Part shown: positions 21,973 through 33,849 of the stretch, in pieces
Numbering within the stretch: the first letter of the stretch is position 1
How the letters are laid out: each line of letters begins with the position of its first letter
NCBI GenBank assembly: GCA_026120185.1
Contig: JANUWF010001491.1
Coordinates: forward strand, 4,154,001 to 4,218,000
Direction of reading: 5' to 3'
Length of the DNA: 64,000 nt
From: Voacanga thouarsii
Taxonomy: Eukaryota > Streptophyta > Magnoliopsida > Gentianales > Apocynaceae
The notes under the pieces: generated by a model
The model's database searches: none
Told to the model about the DNA's origin: nothing
The model's input: the letters and a program-made list of their open reading frames with translations, nothing else
Made by a program: the position numbers and the translations under genes

Positions 21973-22620
21973 TCTTTTGAAGGGATTACTGGTAATTCTC
22001 ATGTTTACACACAGTTTAGACATAATTTATATCTTTGTGTTGGAAACTTGATTTGTATGTCTAAAAAAAGTATTACGGAAGGGGGGTCATGCATGTACAT
22101 TCATTGCAACTACTATTTTCCATGAACCCTCAATTTTTCCAAAACCTCCCTTCTTTCTACATTCATCAAGCCTACATTTTCCGTTGAGCATTACCATTTT
22201 TTACAAAGGGTTGATAAGGAGGAATGATAAGTGGAAAGATTGTGTGTATGCATTTGGTTTGGTGTTATTTGGGAGTTTTTATTGTTAGGTGTTTTTCCCC
22301 CAGTAAGAAAAATGTTTTCCACCTTAAGTGTGGGAGTGTGAGTCATTATTTTTCTTAGCATTTTTCTTAGCATTTGGTTTGAGCATGTTGTCTTTTGTTT
22401 TGGTGTGTTTTTATTTTATTTGTAATTTTATTTGTGTTTTCTTTTGCAGGTTTAAATAAATTCTTCTAAAACAAACTCTTTTATTCTCTTTCCAAGTTTT
22501 AACATTTATTGGAGCTTATTGCACTTGGAGAGTATTTATTAACTACCCTTTTAATATTCTTGGTCCCTTAGCTTTGCTTTAATTGTTATATTTTTTGCCA
22601 TTGAGGGTAATGTCTAGTTT

Positions 22621-22633
22621 AAGTGGGGGGGAG
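22621..22633 (+). other. internal polypurine-tract-like motif of element D
   Basis: AAGTGGGGGGGAG preceded by GAGGGTAATGTCTAGTTT. The same GAGGATAATGTCCAATTT plus purine tract occurs inside element E. Confidence 0.5.
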
Positions 22634-23625
22634 TTTAGCATTAAAGATATTTTCCATTTATGTATCACATTTTGGTTTGAAATTTGAATATTTTTCAAAT
22701 TTTTTGTGGTTTTCATTGCTTTAGTAAGGTTGTGATTATCTTGCTTACTTAGGATATGATTTTTGTCATTCACATGGTGGATTTTTATTGACAATAAAAT
22801 GGTTTATTAGATGAGATATTTTAAGATTTGAGAATTTAGGGTTAATCTTATTTATGCATTGGTGTTTGAGTATTATTTGATTCATCTAGTTCAAATATGG
22901 ATAATGTGATGAATGTGGGGAAAGTTATTGACTAACTCTTGTATTATGGGCTTAAACTTTGTTGGGCTTTGAGTTGTGATAAGGAATGTGAAGGAAAACA
23001 AATCTTTGAGTTAAAAAAATTGTGGAAAAACATTTGATTGTGAGTTGAAAATTGAGAAAAATGAGTTGATTGTTGTTTATTTGAAGATGAGAAAAATGTT
23101 TTTGCTCGTGTAAGGGGGCCAATAAGTATAGTTAAGAGAAATTCACTTTCTTAAGGCTATTAATTCCAAAGAGCAAAAGAAAGAAAGAAAGATTGTTGAA
23201 AAATGTTGAATGGGACTATAAAGGGGCCAATATGGTTCGTGAAGAGAAATCCATTCACTTATGGCTATCAATTCCCTATGTTATTGAAAAAAAATTGAGA
23301 GAAAAAAATTTGAGTATTTTCCTTGAATCATGACTTGAGTTGTGCAATTTTTGGATTTATAATTCTTAAGTTGGTAGATAGCTTGACTTGTATAATTCAT
23401 ATTATTAATGTTCTTAGACTAAAGTATAAAGTTGTTTAATTCGACTTCAAGGGCCTTGATATATCTTGTTTAGTACTTTCTTTTGTGAATGCTTTCAAGG
23501 GTTGAACAAATGACAAGGACATATCTAGAGTCTAAAAGGTAGTTGTAGCTTTGTTTTAAGTAAATTTTTTGAAAGATTGTCTTATTTTTCTTATTTTTAA
23601 AGGGCTTTTCTAGACGACAAGCAAA

Positions 23626-23645
23626 TGTTTAAGTATGGGAAAATA
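23626..23645 (+). other. polypurine tract of element D
   Basis: GACAAGCAAATG followed by TTAAGTATGGGAAAATA directly precedes TGATGGGGGC. The context (a dacAAGCAAA string, then AAGTxTGGG) is the same as at the 3' end of element E. Confidence 0.65.
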
Positions 23646-24765
23646 TGATGGGGGCAAAATTCATCTATATTTTCCTAGTTATTTGATAGGAATCAAATTA
23701 GGCATGAAGGCTATTTTCAAGAAGGGGGAAGAAGAACAAAATCACACTTCATGGTTCTTTGGGTAAGAACAATATTCAAGAGGATTTGAGGGAATTTTCA
23801 AGGCAACAAATTCAACAAACACAGGTCCAAAAAGATTGTGAAGAGATAGATAGTAAATGAAGGGACAAAAGATGCACAACATAAGCAACAATTCATGTGG
23901 AGGATCAAGGCAACCTTTAAACAAGGATTGAAGGCCAAACGAGTATCATGAATAGCTCAAAACGGCCAACATTTCATTTGGAAGATAAAGGAAATACAGA
24001 GGAATGGAATGGAAATCTAAGGAGTAGGGTTTGAAATGCAACAACCCAGCGTCAACCGCGAATGAACGACCCAATGCCGGCCCTATTCTGGCAACAAACA
24101 CATGGCGGGACAGATTACAACTGGTGCCGAGAGTAGTACTTGGAACCAACACCGGGTCTAGTTAAGATTGTCTCGGATACTTTTTATTTTTTTTGTATTT
24201 TTAGCCTTTTACACTTGTAATTTAATTTTCACGACTTTTATTATGGTTTAACTTATTTTAAGGCATGTAATAGGGCCATAAAACTTGATTAAGGCCATTT
24301 AATAGTTAGGATTAGTTTGCTATGTAGTTTTGGGTAAGACACCTATATATATGCCATTATAACTCTTGTAAAGATAACTTTGAGATATTAGTCATTTGAA
24401 ATTGAAGAGTTCGTTGAGAGACTTGTAAGGGTGATTCCCAAATTAATCAAGTCTTCTCTTAGGCTTTAGTCCAACCTAAGAATCTAGTCTCTAATCTTCT
24501 TAGGATAGGTCAATGTACTTTCTAGAGTGGGTCATAGATTTCTAGATCTAAGGTTCTTTTAGGAGTTCAATTGGTTGCCTAAATCATCCTATCCCATTTG
24601 TTCATGATCCTTCTTGGGCTAGGGATGTTTGGGTGTTGATTTAGTTGGCTTAGTTCATTAGATTTTGGATTCTAGGAAGCTAGTTTTACCTAGTGTTCCA
24701 GTCTTGAATTAGGTCTCTTGGTTAGAGCTTCAAATCTCAAATTGGTGCTTCTTAAGACCATATCA
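23646..24765 (+). repeat. 5' LTR of element B (possibly chimeric at its left end)
   Basis: The right end, ACCATATCA, is followed by AAGAG and an iMet-type primer site, exactly as in element A. From about 23735 to 24170 it resembles 53837-54310 (B's 3' LTR). The first ~75 bp instead resemble the LTR start of D/E. A TATA box, TATATATA, lies at 24344-24351. A GC-rich island lies at about 24050-24165. Confidence 0.65.
24344..24351 (+). promoter_or_regulatory. TATA box in LTR of element B
   Basis: TATATATA in a CACC-TATATATATGCC context, about 410 bp before the LTR end. Element A's LTR has a TATA box at a similar place (about 490 bp from its end). Confidence 0.5.
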
Positions 24766-24772
24766 AAGAGTT

Positions 24773-24785
24773 TGGTATTAGAGTA
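24773..24785 (+). other. primer binding site of element B (tRNA-iMet)
   Basis: TGGTATTAGAGTA lies seven bases after the LTR end. It is one or two changes from the canonical TGGTATCAGAGC and matches the position in element A. Confidence 0.75.
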
Positions 24786-26352
24786 AGCTAGTGTTGATTC
24801 TAATTAACATAACTTTCTTTGGATAAAGGTACAATCTCCTCAAGCATTTGTGAAAATTTTCAGATTTTCGTCACTTTATTAGGTGCTATTTTTGAATGCT
24901 TGGAAATCAAAATTATGCAATTAACTTGATGTTAAATTGATTTTTTACGTTTGTATGATGTTTGAGGAATCATTTGGTATGAATATTTGTGGATTTTGAA
25001 ATCAAGCAAGTGGAAAAATTTTGCTGCAATTTCTTAATCCCATAACTATATATATATATATATATATTTTTTTTGCTATTTTTGAATGTCAAGAACTTCA
25101 AATTGTGCCACGGGCTTGTGGTGTAATTGAGCCTACATGTTTGGTTGATGATTACGAAGTTATTTGAGGTTTAAAATTACAGAAATTTTGAGGTTTCTTG
25201 GGTGTTTTTGCTGTAAAATTCAGAACACATCAAAATCCCGGGACTTATGTTCATGCTAATTTTGGGAGCTGCAAAACTCAAGTTTTTGCTATGTTCTTGC
25301 TTTGAAATTGTTCCTTGATGTTAGTACAACCATTGGGAATTGATTTTTATTGTGAATTTTGAGTTTTTAGGGCTGTTATAAGGAAGAAAATTTTGGAGTA
25401 GCATGAGTTGCGAGCTTGCATATAAAGTGATTGATATGTTGCTTCTATGACTTGTGATTTTGTAAACATGGCCACCAAATGCTTCCTATGATGAATTCCT
25501 ATGATTTTCTTGCTTAGTAACTTGTTTTGAGTAAGAATTATCCTTTTGTTACTAGTAGAAAATTGTTGGTCATTGTGTTCTATGCTATAGTTTGGGAAAA
25601 TTATTAGTGCATGCATAGTCATATCACTTGTCTTTGAATTCTTGAACTTGTGCTATTATTTCCTTGAGTGAGTTAATTGTGTATCAAAATTATATCCTTG
25701 GAGTTGTGATAGCATGCTAACGTTTAAAAATCCTTCATTTAAGTAGTTGCCTACCAATTGTTTGATGAAATGCCTAAGTGACTTTCCATTCATTGTATGA
25801 GTTCTTAGCTTGCATCTTCCACTTCTAATTGACTTCAATAGTTTACTTCATATTATTGGTAGGATGAATACTTAGTTTGAAATCATCTTGAGAAATTAGG
25901 AAGTGATTTGAACTTGTCTATCTTTGAATCCTTGCCATTTTTGCTTAGTGAGTACTTTCATGAATCACCCTTGAAATCTTAAGTTTGTTGAGCCTTAATT
26001 CTTTGAAATTCTTGCTTGAACTTACCTTGTTCCTTGATTGTCATCATGTTTTGAATTGAATTCCCCTAAGACCCCTAGTTGATTGTCCTTAGAGGGTTAG
26101 TTTGACTTGTCTAGTTTGACTAATTCCTAACCAATTAGGGAGGTTGTGTTGGGAAGAAATCATTGAGGAATTGAGAGTTTGAAAAAGGCAAGAATGTGAG
26201 CTCATTGTGATAAAAGTCAAGAAGAGTGCAAACACGAGTGAAGACTGACCACTAAATATTGAGTGTAAACACGTGAGGGAGTGAAGTAAAGAAATTTTCT
26301 TGTATTTTCTATTTAAATTTTGTGGGTACTTCTCTTGAAAGAAAAATTCACA
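24786..26352 (+). other. untranslated leader of element B
   Basis: About 1.6 kb between primer site and first gag codon, T-rich, with a (TA)n run at about 25044-25068. I see no coding signal; the small ORFs on either strand show no conservation. Near 26170-26340 it resembles element A's leader just before gag (AAACACGAG, GAGTGAAG, TCTTTT strings, compare 33720-33820). Confidence 0.5.
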
Positions 26353-26722
26353 ATGGATAGTTGGTGTGATAGTGATGGGTATATCTATGATGAGGAGGCT
26401 TATTCCAATAGAAGTCATTATGGGGATATGAAGAACATGAATATGACTATGAGGAAGATTATTTAGCAAATGAAGGTGATCATGAGAATTTGCTTGATTA
26501 TGGAGATGAGTCTTATAGGGATAGCTATGATGAAATGCCAAGCACAAATGGAAAAGGATATGGTGGGTTTGATAGAAAAGAAAATTCGAAATATAAGGAG
26601 GATAATTGTGAGAATATAGGATATTTGGATGAATATGATGAATGGCTAAGTATATTTGGAAGGGAGAATGACAGCTATGAAGGAAACCATTAGAAAAATG
26701 AAAAAGAATGTGAGGGGATTTA
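26353..26722 (+). pseudogene. gag: element B gag, part 1: acidic Tyr-rich N-terminus
   Basis: ATG 26353 starts MDSWCDSDGYIYDEE. A frame change near 26415 joins it to a long acidic, Tyr-rich stretch with EEHEYDYEEDY, NLLDYGDESYRDSYDE and EYDEWLSIFGRENDSY, ending near 26693 at TAG. It is cut at 26722 by a reversed solo LTR, and coding resumes after 31032. Such acidic leaders ahead of gag occur in some plant gypsy elements. The 213-residue reverse-strand ORF over this region is the His-rich antisense shadow of Asp/Tyr codons. Confidence 0.6.
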
Positions 26723-29049
26723 TGTAACACCCCCTACCTAGGCCCGCCAGGGCCGAGGATGTCGCCCCGTCCAAAGGATAAGGGGTCTTTATAACTAGGT
26801 CACATAAATAAAATAGCGAAATAAAATAATACTTTAACTTAAAAATTTATTACATCCCAAAATACTCCAAGAATAAATCCATGAATTCCCAAAACAAAAC
26901 CATAAATAAAATTATCCACTCTCGACTCCCGAAAACAATACATAGAAATAAACGATAACAATCTCTTTCCAGGTAGATTACACTAGCTACATATCCCCAC
27001 AGCAGGATAGTCCTGAAAATCATGGTAAAAAGGTGATGAGACAGAAATCTCAGTAAGTTCGTGTGTGCTTTGGGTGTTTAGTTAAAGCAGTTCATGGATG
27101 CAAAGTGCGAAATCTTTCTAAGAGGAATATTGGCAAGCAATAAACATTAGTCAAAAGCAAGAGTGGTGTTTTGGCATTTCCAAGCATACATAATCAATAA
27201 AATCAACCACTCGAAATAAATGATTATGGGTCACCACACGTTGGGCCCCATAACCGACCAAAATGCCAACACTTTGTGCAAACTGACAACAGGTAGGTGA
27301 TCGGCCTACCAGGCAAGATACTCCTTCTTCTCTATACCCAACAACAACCGGGTGTCCATTCCGGCAAAACACAGTCACTTGACTGAAATAAAACAAACTG
27401 CTAGCTCGGACCGGCACGACCTACTGGACTGACATCTCATCCGGGAATGACTCACTCCTCAGAGGTGGCCACCTACTGAGAGACTTACCCTAGCCCTTCA
27501 AAGACTAGCCCTAGCAGTCCACCCTTATTGAGTACTCAACGACGTTTCCCACTTGGGATAAAATGAACAAAACATTGTTCCACATGAAAATGGCATTTTG
27601 AGGGTTTCCAAAGTCCTTGTAAAAATTAGCTTTAGAAAGAGTTTGAGTTTGGCAAATCTACTCTTTGATTTTTAAATAATTCAAATGTTTGAAATAAGAG
27701 AGAGTTCAACCCTCAATTGCCTTTACATAAATGAGTGTCCATACACTCTGCATTTGGCTTGCCATAAGAAAAATATTTCACATCAATCAGGTTTTATTCA
27801 GGAGCTTACCTGACTCTTGCTCACAAATAAAAGGTCTCCAACAGCTGACCTAACCTCACATGGGCAAATACAAAACACAATCAATTTCAAGCCACAATCC
27901 ACTTCCTCAATTTTAAAACAACTCAACTTACTACTATCATGATCCTAGTGTCCCAAGTTTTAAGGCCACTAAATAAATAAATAGGTTTATAGGCTAAGGA
28001 TAATTTGATATTTAAAATAATTAATGTTTTGGAAAATAGGTACTAATAAGTTAAAGGTTTAAAACTTGCTAAGAAAAATTTAGAGTTTATTTGTTAATGA
28101 TTTATTAATAATTTAGTTGTTAAAAAATAATTGATAACTAAAGTTAGATGAAAATGAATTTTAATGAATCTTGCTTGAAAATTAATAAATAAGTTTTAAT
28201 AGGTTTTGATTAAAAGATGATAATTAAATTTATAGAAATAAGTATTTTACTAATCATGATTATTTCCATAAAAGGCTTTAGTTGATCTCGTTATTTTATA
28301 AAATATCTATATATTTTATTTTTCTATTAAAACTATTATTTATTTGACTAAATTTTCCTTTATATAAATATAATATTCCAAATCCACCCTTCTTAGGGTT
28401 TTTCGAAATCACTATCAAAATTATATTACTAAATATTTTATTCATGAAATAAAAATTTGCTTAGGGACAAGTAGATCATGATCATAATTCCAAGGTTACT
28501 CACAATCATGAACATATACAACCATTCAACTCATCAATTCATCTAAATCATGCACACAAGCATAGATCTCAATTTATCAAGACATGATCTAACCTCTACT
28601 AGCATAGATATGGTCATGGCTTCAATGATCCAACATGAATATAAGTCCTAATCACCAATGGTGACATAATCTCTAGCATACTTCATCACAAATACTACCT
28701 ATGACATGGAAACATGCATCAAACCCCAAATCATCATTCAATCAAACAATATAATCCTTCCATGCATAAATCCCATCTCTTTCACAATCATACATATATT
28801 AATGCTTCAATCTCTACAATGCATACTCAAATCCTGTCACAATCCACATACTACCAACATCATCCTAGAGACATGAATCTAGAATTTAAAAGAAAGATTG
28901 AAGGGACTTACTTGGTTGAGGGATGCCTTGAAGGAGTTTAGAATGGATCTCAACTCCTAGATGCCTAAAATCGTCCAAAGAAGGTGGAGGGAGCATGGCC
29001 ATGGAGGAAGAAGCCATCCGGCCTAGGGAGGGAGTTTCGGCCATGAGAG

Positions 29050-29073
29050 GAAGAGAGAGAGAGAGAGAGAGAG
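29050..29073 (-). repeat. (GA)n microsatellite in reversed LTR
   Basis: GA run equivalent to the CT tract of the forward LTRs, followed by a G-rich tract. Confidence 0.9.
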
Positions 29074-30713
29074 GAGGGGGGGGGAGACCATTAGCATGTC
29101 TAATCACATATATTCTCACTAGAGATCAAGATTGGAGAAGATGAAGTTGTTAGAACAAACCTACCTTGAATGTGTTCTTGAACCTTCATAGAATTTTCTT
29201 GTTTTAATCCGAAGTAGTGAGTTGATTTGTGGAGTTTGATGTTAAAAATGGTGTTGATGGACTCACGGCAGTGAGTAGGTCAAATCTGGAGATTTTAGAG
29301 AAGGTTTGAAGTGGTTTGGAGGGGTATTAGGTGAAAGGAAGGAGTAGGTGTTCTTGGTGTAGTGTGTGTGTTCTTGAAGGTTGAAGGAATTTGTGAGATT
29401 ATAGTTTGCAGCTGCCGAAATTCTGTGAGAACTAGGGCTGGCCGAATTTCTGTAGGGTTTAGGAAGATGATTCTCTGATTTGGAAGGGAAAAAGGAAAGT
29501 TAGTTGTTAAAATCCTTGAAGAATATTTTTAGAAAGTAAATTTGGAAACTAAATATCCTAGAATATCTTGATTGTTAGAGAGCTTTGGAAGTCTGCCATG
29601 GCTGACTGCTTTGAGCAGAATTTCGGTGGGATTAATGCTAGCTTAAGAAAGCTTATGGTGGCCAAAAATAGGGAGCATAATGGTGAAGAAGAAGTTTGGT
29701 TATTTGAGGGATACATTACGGAAAGTTGCTAAACTATGGTGGCTGGAAATTTGGTAATCAATCAAGCATAATTGTAGGGATTTGTTGGAGATATTTTCGG
29801 GTAGCCATGTCTGAATTTCGTACAAAAGCTTAAGGGGAAAAATGGAGCTTAGTTACTGGAGGTTTAAGGAAGGTTTATGTAGAACAATGATGGTGTTTCG
29901 GCTGGAGGAAGATTAGGAAACAAAGCTGGACAATTTGGACTGCACAGAATTTCGCTAGGCTGGAATTTCTGGACAGCTTTTTCGGCTGCCATTTTCCAGC
30001 CATCTTGTAGCGAGTTTGAGGGGGAATTTCAAGGGTGTTCAAGGCTGGTTTCTAGCCTTCTTCATGGAGGAAAAACTTGGATAAAGTGCTCAACAAAATC
30101 TGGAAGAAAACAACTTGGTTTTGGACTTTCAAAGCTGTGATTTGTACTGGAAATTTTCCTGATTTTGCTCCAGCTTTGAGCAGTCAGAAAATGGCTAAAG
30201 AATTCAGGTTGCAAGCTGATCTAAATGACCATTTTTCTGGCAGCATTTGGGAGGTAATGTTAGCTAAGAATCTCGACACCTTGATGGCACAATAAGCTAG
30301 AGAATTTTCAGTTCATTCCAAGAAGGAAGATGAACTAGCTAGAGTGAATTTTCAGCAAGCTCACTAGAGGAATTTTTCCTCTTGGAATCTCCCACAACTC
30401 TTCCACATTTTCAGGCCATAAGAAGTCTTTTACTAAGACATTTTGATCCTACAAGACCACAGAACTTTACTGAAATTTCTGGAAAGAAAATGACCAGAAC
30501 AACTTGATCACACTAATGAGTTGAGAACTTAGGAAAAATTAAAGATCAAGGGAAAATGAGTTCCTCTTAGGAAATTCGAGTACAGCAAGGGAGTAGAATG
30601 AGGATACTCCTAACATGTCACTCTTAGGACACCATCACTCCCCTACTCTAAGCACTTAAGGCCGAAATTATTTCTTCCCAAGCAAAAATAAAATTTAACC
30701 TAGCTAAAGCTCC

Positions 30714-30782
30714 TATGATGGAATTTGAACCCAAGACCTCAAGAATTAATTTCTAAAGCTCTAACCACTACACCACAACAAC
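30714..30782 (-). other. tRNA-like module in LTR
   Basis: On the reverse strand, GTGGTGTAGTGGTTAGAGC (box A-like) and GGGTTCAAATTCC (box B-like, near consensus) are separated as in a tRNA. It starts 245 bp from the LTR 5' end. Confidence 0.55.
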
Positions 30783-31032
30783 TCTTGTTGTTATTTTCAC
30801 TAGAAACTTATTTCCTATTCAATCCTCAAGCTATCTTCCTATTTTCACCTCAGGCAAAAATTACTATTTTGCCCTTCTCACTCAATATTCACCAACAAGC
30901 CTCCAAGATATTAAAACTCAAATCCAAGGCACATAAAATCAAATAAAAATATATTTAAGCATGCAATAAAGTATGTTATGCATCCCAACCCTCTTACTCT
31001 AAGGTTGGTTTTTACTGGGGTTTCACAGTTTA

Positions 31033-31925
31033 TGTGGAAGGAGTACCAAAACATTTAAATGGAAGATTAAAAAGAAAGAAGGAGGATGTGAAGTATAGGG
31101 AGTTGAAGTATAATGAGAAGTTGGTACCTCCATTCCTTGGGAAGAGAGATTTAAGGGGGTACTATGACTAGGAAAGAAGAATGGAAAATTTATTTAAATG
31201 ATTTGAGCCTAGTAGAAGAAACAAGGTGAAATGGGCACTAAAGTGTTTTTCTAAAAATGCATTAGAATGGTGGAAGTAAGTGAACACACAAAGAAGGCAA
31301 AGTGGGTATCAAATACTGGATTCTTGGGAATAGATGAAAGATTTGATGAGAGAATGGTTTGAACCCAATGAATGCAAAGTATGTGGGAGTTTTTCTCACA
31401 TGTCCTACAATTGTCCAAGAAGTTCTAAGCAACGTGGGGGAAGTACAATGCGAAATATTTCAAAAGGAGGGATAAGGAGAAAACAAGATTATGTTTGCTA
31501 TGCTTATTGGAAATATGGTTGTAGTATCTATGATTTCCCAAGATTGAATGATCAAGGAAGAAATTTTGATTTGAAGGGAAGTGCAGTTCCTTCTGAGCAT
31601 TGTAGCGGCTATAGGAACAAATCATTTTATTATCATTGGAAGTCTTCTAAGGAGCAAAGTGAGATTCTTAAATTTCAGAAGCAAAGAGCTATATTTGAGA
31701 CCAAATGGGCCAAGAAAATGTTGTAGATATTGAGAAGCCAAGAAGGGCAAAAAACGAAGAAAAAAGTTGAGAGGGTTGTGCAAAATAAATTGTATGAGTT
31801 TGAGAGGGAGGAGAAGCTAGAAAATGAGGTCAATTGCCAAGGAATACTCAAACAAAATGATGAAGCAATGCATGAAGAAGTTGAGAAAAATGTTAATGAG
31901 ATTAATAAGGAGCTTAGTGATGATG
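31033..31925 (+). pseudogene. gag: element B gag, part 2: Retrotrans_gag core and zinc knuckle
   Basis: Around 31135-31330 the translation shows a gag core pattern: GYYD.ERRMENLF, VKWALKCFSKNALEWWK and NTQRRQS, with TAG stops at Trp/Gln positions. A CCHC knuckle, CKVCGSFSHMSYNC, lies at 31373-31414. An aromatic/Cys-rich stretch (31490-31640) and a Lys/Glu-rich coiled-coil-like stretch follow (31730-31920). It is interrupted at 31926 by element A; the frame resumes at 48314. Confidence 0.75.
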
Positions 31926-32934
31926 TGATGAGACTCTGCTTCATCATGGAGGTCAAGATCAAGGAGGGGGAGGAGTGACAATGCAAGGACAAGGACCGAT
32001 AAGAAGATCTAGGTCGAAAAAGCTTCAAGATGAGTTTCAATTGCTCATAAAACCATTCTTGAGGATGGAAGAGGGTTGGAAGGTTGAGGAAGCTAGCCAA
32101 GAGTTTATTTTAATGACTATCCAAGAAAGACCCTAACTAGAACTCAAGCCGGCATCAAAGACGGATGAAATTTGACCAAAATTGGCCTTCTAGCAGACAT
32201 CCAGCACCGGCCCTAGTAGCAGAACCGGTGCCGGCTTCATTCTGGCATTCGACCGCCCAAAGACAATTCGCAACCGGCGCCAGCAGAAGTGTCCAAACCG
32301 GCACCAGCTACAGCCTAGGTAGCCGCCTCATTTTTTATGTTTCCTCCAATTTTCTCCAATTTTAAGTGTTTGTAAAGATTTATTAAGACCCCAAACTATA
32401 ATAGAACCTCGGGAGTTACTTAGCTAGGGTTAGGGTAATATAAATAGAACCTTCAGTGATTTGACAACACAATTCATACAATTTATTCAAAATTTGATAG
32501 AGAATCTTGAGAGGCTCTAGCCTTCTTGTTCATCTTATTCAAGACAATGCTTAAGTGTTAGTCCTCCTTATGAATGAGTCTATAAATCTTTTGGATAATC
32601 GAATGTGGTTTCTTTGAATGGGTCTTAGTTGCTTTGCTCTTCTAAGGTTTGTTTGAATTCTATTACTTGGGTGCATATTTTCTCTATTCTATTTGTTCTT
32701 GTTTGCCTTTGTTGCTTCAAGGATATTGGGGTGATATTATAGTAGAACTTTCTACTATTCTTGAGGGTCTTTGAAGCTTAGTTCTTCAAGGTTTTGATAG
32801 AGAGTAGGTTGTTATTTCATTTTCTCCTTTTGTCTCAAGAAGAATCTTTGTTTTTGGTCCTGTTGGTTGAGCTGAACTCCTTACCAATTAAACCACCCAC
32901 AACACCAAGAAAAAGCTCACTCAAGATCATACCA
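31926..32934 (+). repeat. 5' LTR of element A (1009 bp)
   Basis: TGATGAGACTC at the start; the end CATACCA differs from CATATCA in the 3' LTR by one base. A GC-rich island (about 32195-32325) lies upstream of the TATA box. Its first ~50 bp correspond to the 3' end of pol in the 3' copy. Confidence 0.9.
32439..32446 (+). promoter_or_regulatory. TATA box in 5' LTR of element A
   Basis: TATAAATA within GGTAATATAAATAGAACC. The same box is at 47818-47825 in the 3' LTR and in the related reversed LTR near 55050. Confidence 0.65.
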
Positions 32935-32941
32935 AAGAGTT

Positions 32942-32953
32942 TGGTATCAGAGC
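32942..32953 (+). other. primer binding site of element A (tRNA-iMet)
   Basis: TGGTATCAGAGC, a perfect match to the usual plant initiator-Met site, seven bases after the LTR end. Confidence 0.95.
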
Positions 32954-33849
32954 AAGGAAAGATTTGCTTCCAATCAAAGCTTAAAAGCAAGAAAAAAGCC
33001 CTACAAAGTTGAAGAAAAATAAAATAGAGAAAATCCCGTAACTGAAAAACATGCACCAAAAAAGTCATGAAATCATTGTTATATCTTTAATTTTATTTTG
33101 GGAAATTGCTCCTTGATGTCAATATAATTCTTGGGAACAAAGTTTCTTGTGTTTGTGGTGAAAATTAGCTTGAATATTGGTGAAAATGTTGGTTGTTCTT
33201 AAGTGACAGGATTGTATCCAAGGTGTTTGATAAATGTTCCATGAGAATTTTTTTGGCTATAGTTGGAAACTTTGATTCTTAATTTTTATTCCTTGGGATA
33301 TTAGGACTTAGTATATTACTCTATTATTGAATTCTATACTCAATGAACTCAACTTTACTAGTGCACACTTGTGATCATCTTATTCTTCATAATTCTAGTT
33401 CTAGTTGTTCTTGTTTCTTTGTTCTTGATAACTCTTGTTTGTTTCATGATTAGAAGTGTTTCCTTGTGCATCTAAGTGTTTGTTCTTGTGTTTATTGAGT
33501 CCATATTTCTTGAAATTCTTCATTAAAACTTGATTGCTTGTGATGCCCAACAAGTGTTTGTTGAAATTCCATTAAGACCTCCTAATTGGAAAAATCCACT
33601 GATTTGTGTGATTCACTAAGTTGGACTAAATCTTTAGCTATTGGGGAGAATTGGGATTGAACAAGAAGGCTTGAGTATTGAGAAAAAGGCAAGAGGGTGA
33701 GCCTATTACTAAAAGAGCCTAAGAGAGCAAACACGAGCTTGGAGTGACCAACCTTTGAGAGCGAACACGCAAGGAAACGAAGTGAGGATCTATTTTTCTT
33801 TCTATTCTCTTTTGTTTTGAAGGTATAAATATGTAAATATTCCACCACC
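32954..33849 (+). other. untranslated leader of element A
   Basis: About 900 bp of T-rich sequence before gag with no coding signal. Short purine-rich segments near 33690-33790 recur in element B's leader. Confidence 0.55.

Larger units (their letters stand above)
18088..23718 (+). mobile_element. element D: Athila-type LTR element without pol
   Basis: Defined by a forward LTR ending ATCA at 20984 and an Athila-type primer binding site (20991-21009). The 2.66 kb internal region carries a small conserved ORF, ends in a polypurine tract, and meets the LTR start TGATGGGGGC at 23646. The internal region is too short for pol and shows no RT or integrase motif. The LTR start resembles that of element E (TGATAGGGGC on its own strand, followed by CCTAGTTATTTGA). 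The 3' LTR appears cut short near 23718, where element B's LTR sequence begins. Left boundary and classification are inferred. Confidence 0.55.
26723..31027 (-). mobile_element. reversed solo LTR, Tekay type (4305 bp)
   Basis: On the plus strand it starts TGTAACACCCC and ends GGGGTTTCACA, the reverse complement of the 3' LTR of the Tekay-like element. It carries the GA tract, stem-loop and tRNA-like module of that family in mirror order. Flanks read ATTTA (26718-26722) and GTTTA (31028-31032), a 5-bp TSD with one change. No internal region is present, so it is a solo LTR. Coding sequence of element B continues on both sides. Confidence 0.88.

Noticed and set aside
26089..26730. 213-codon reverse-strand ORF rich in His, Ser and Leu
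   Set aside because: It is antisense to the Asp/Tyr-rich gag of element B (GAT/TAT codons read backwards give ATC/ATA and CAT). No domain, no conservation.
31675..32100. 141-codon reverse-strand ORF, Ser/Leu rich
   Set aside because: Antisense to the Glu/Lys-rich gag end of B and the LTR start of A; it crosses an element boundary, so it cannot be an old gene.
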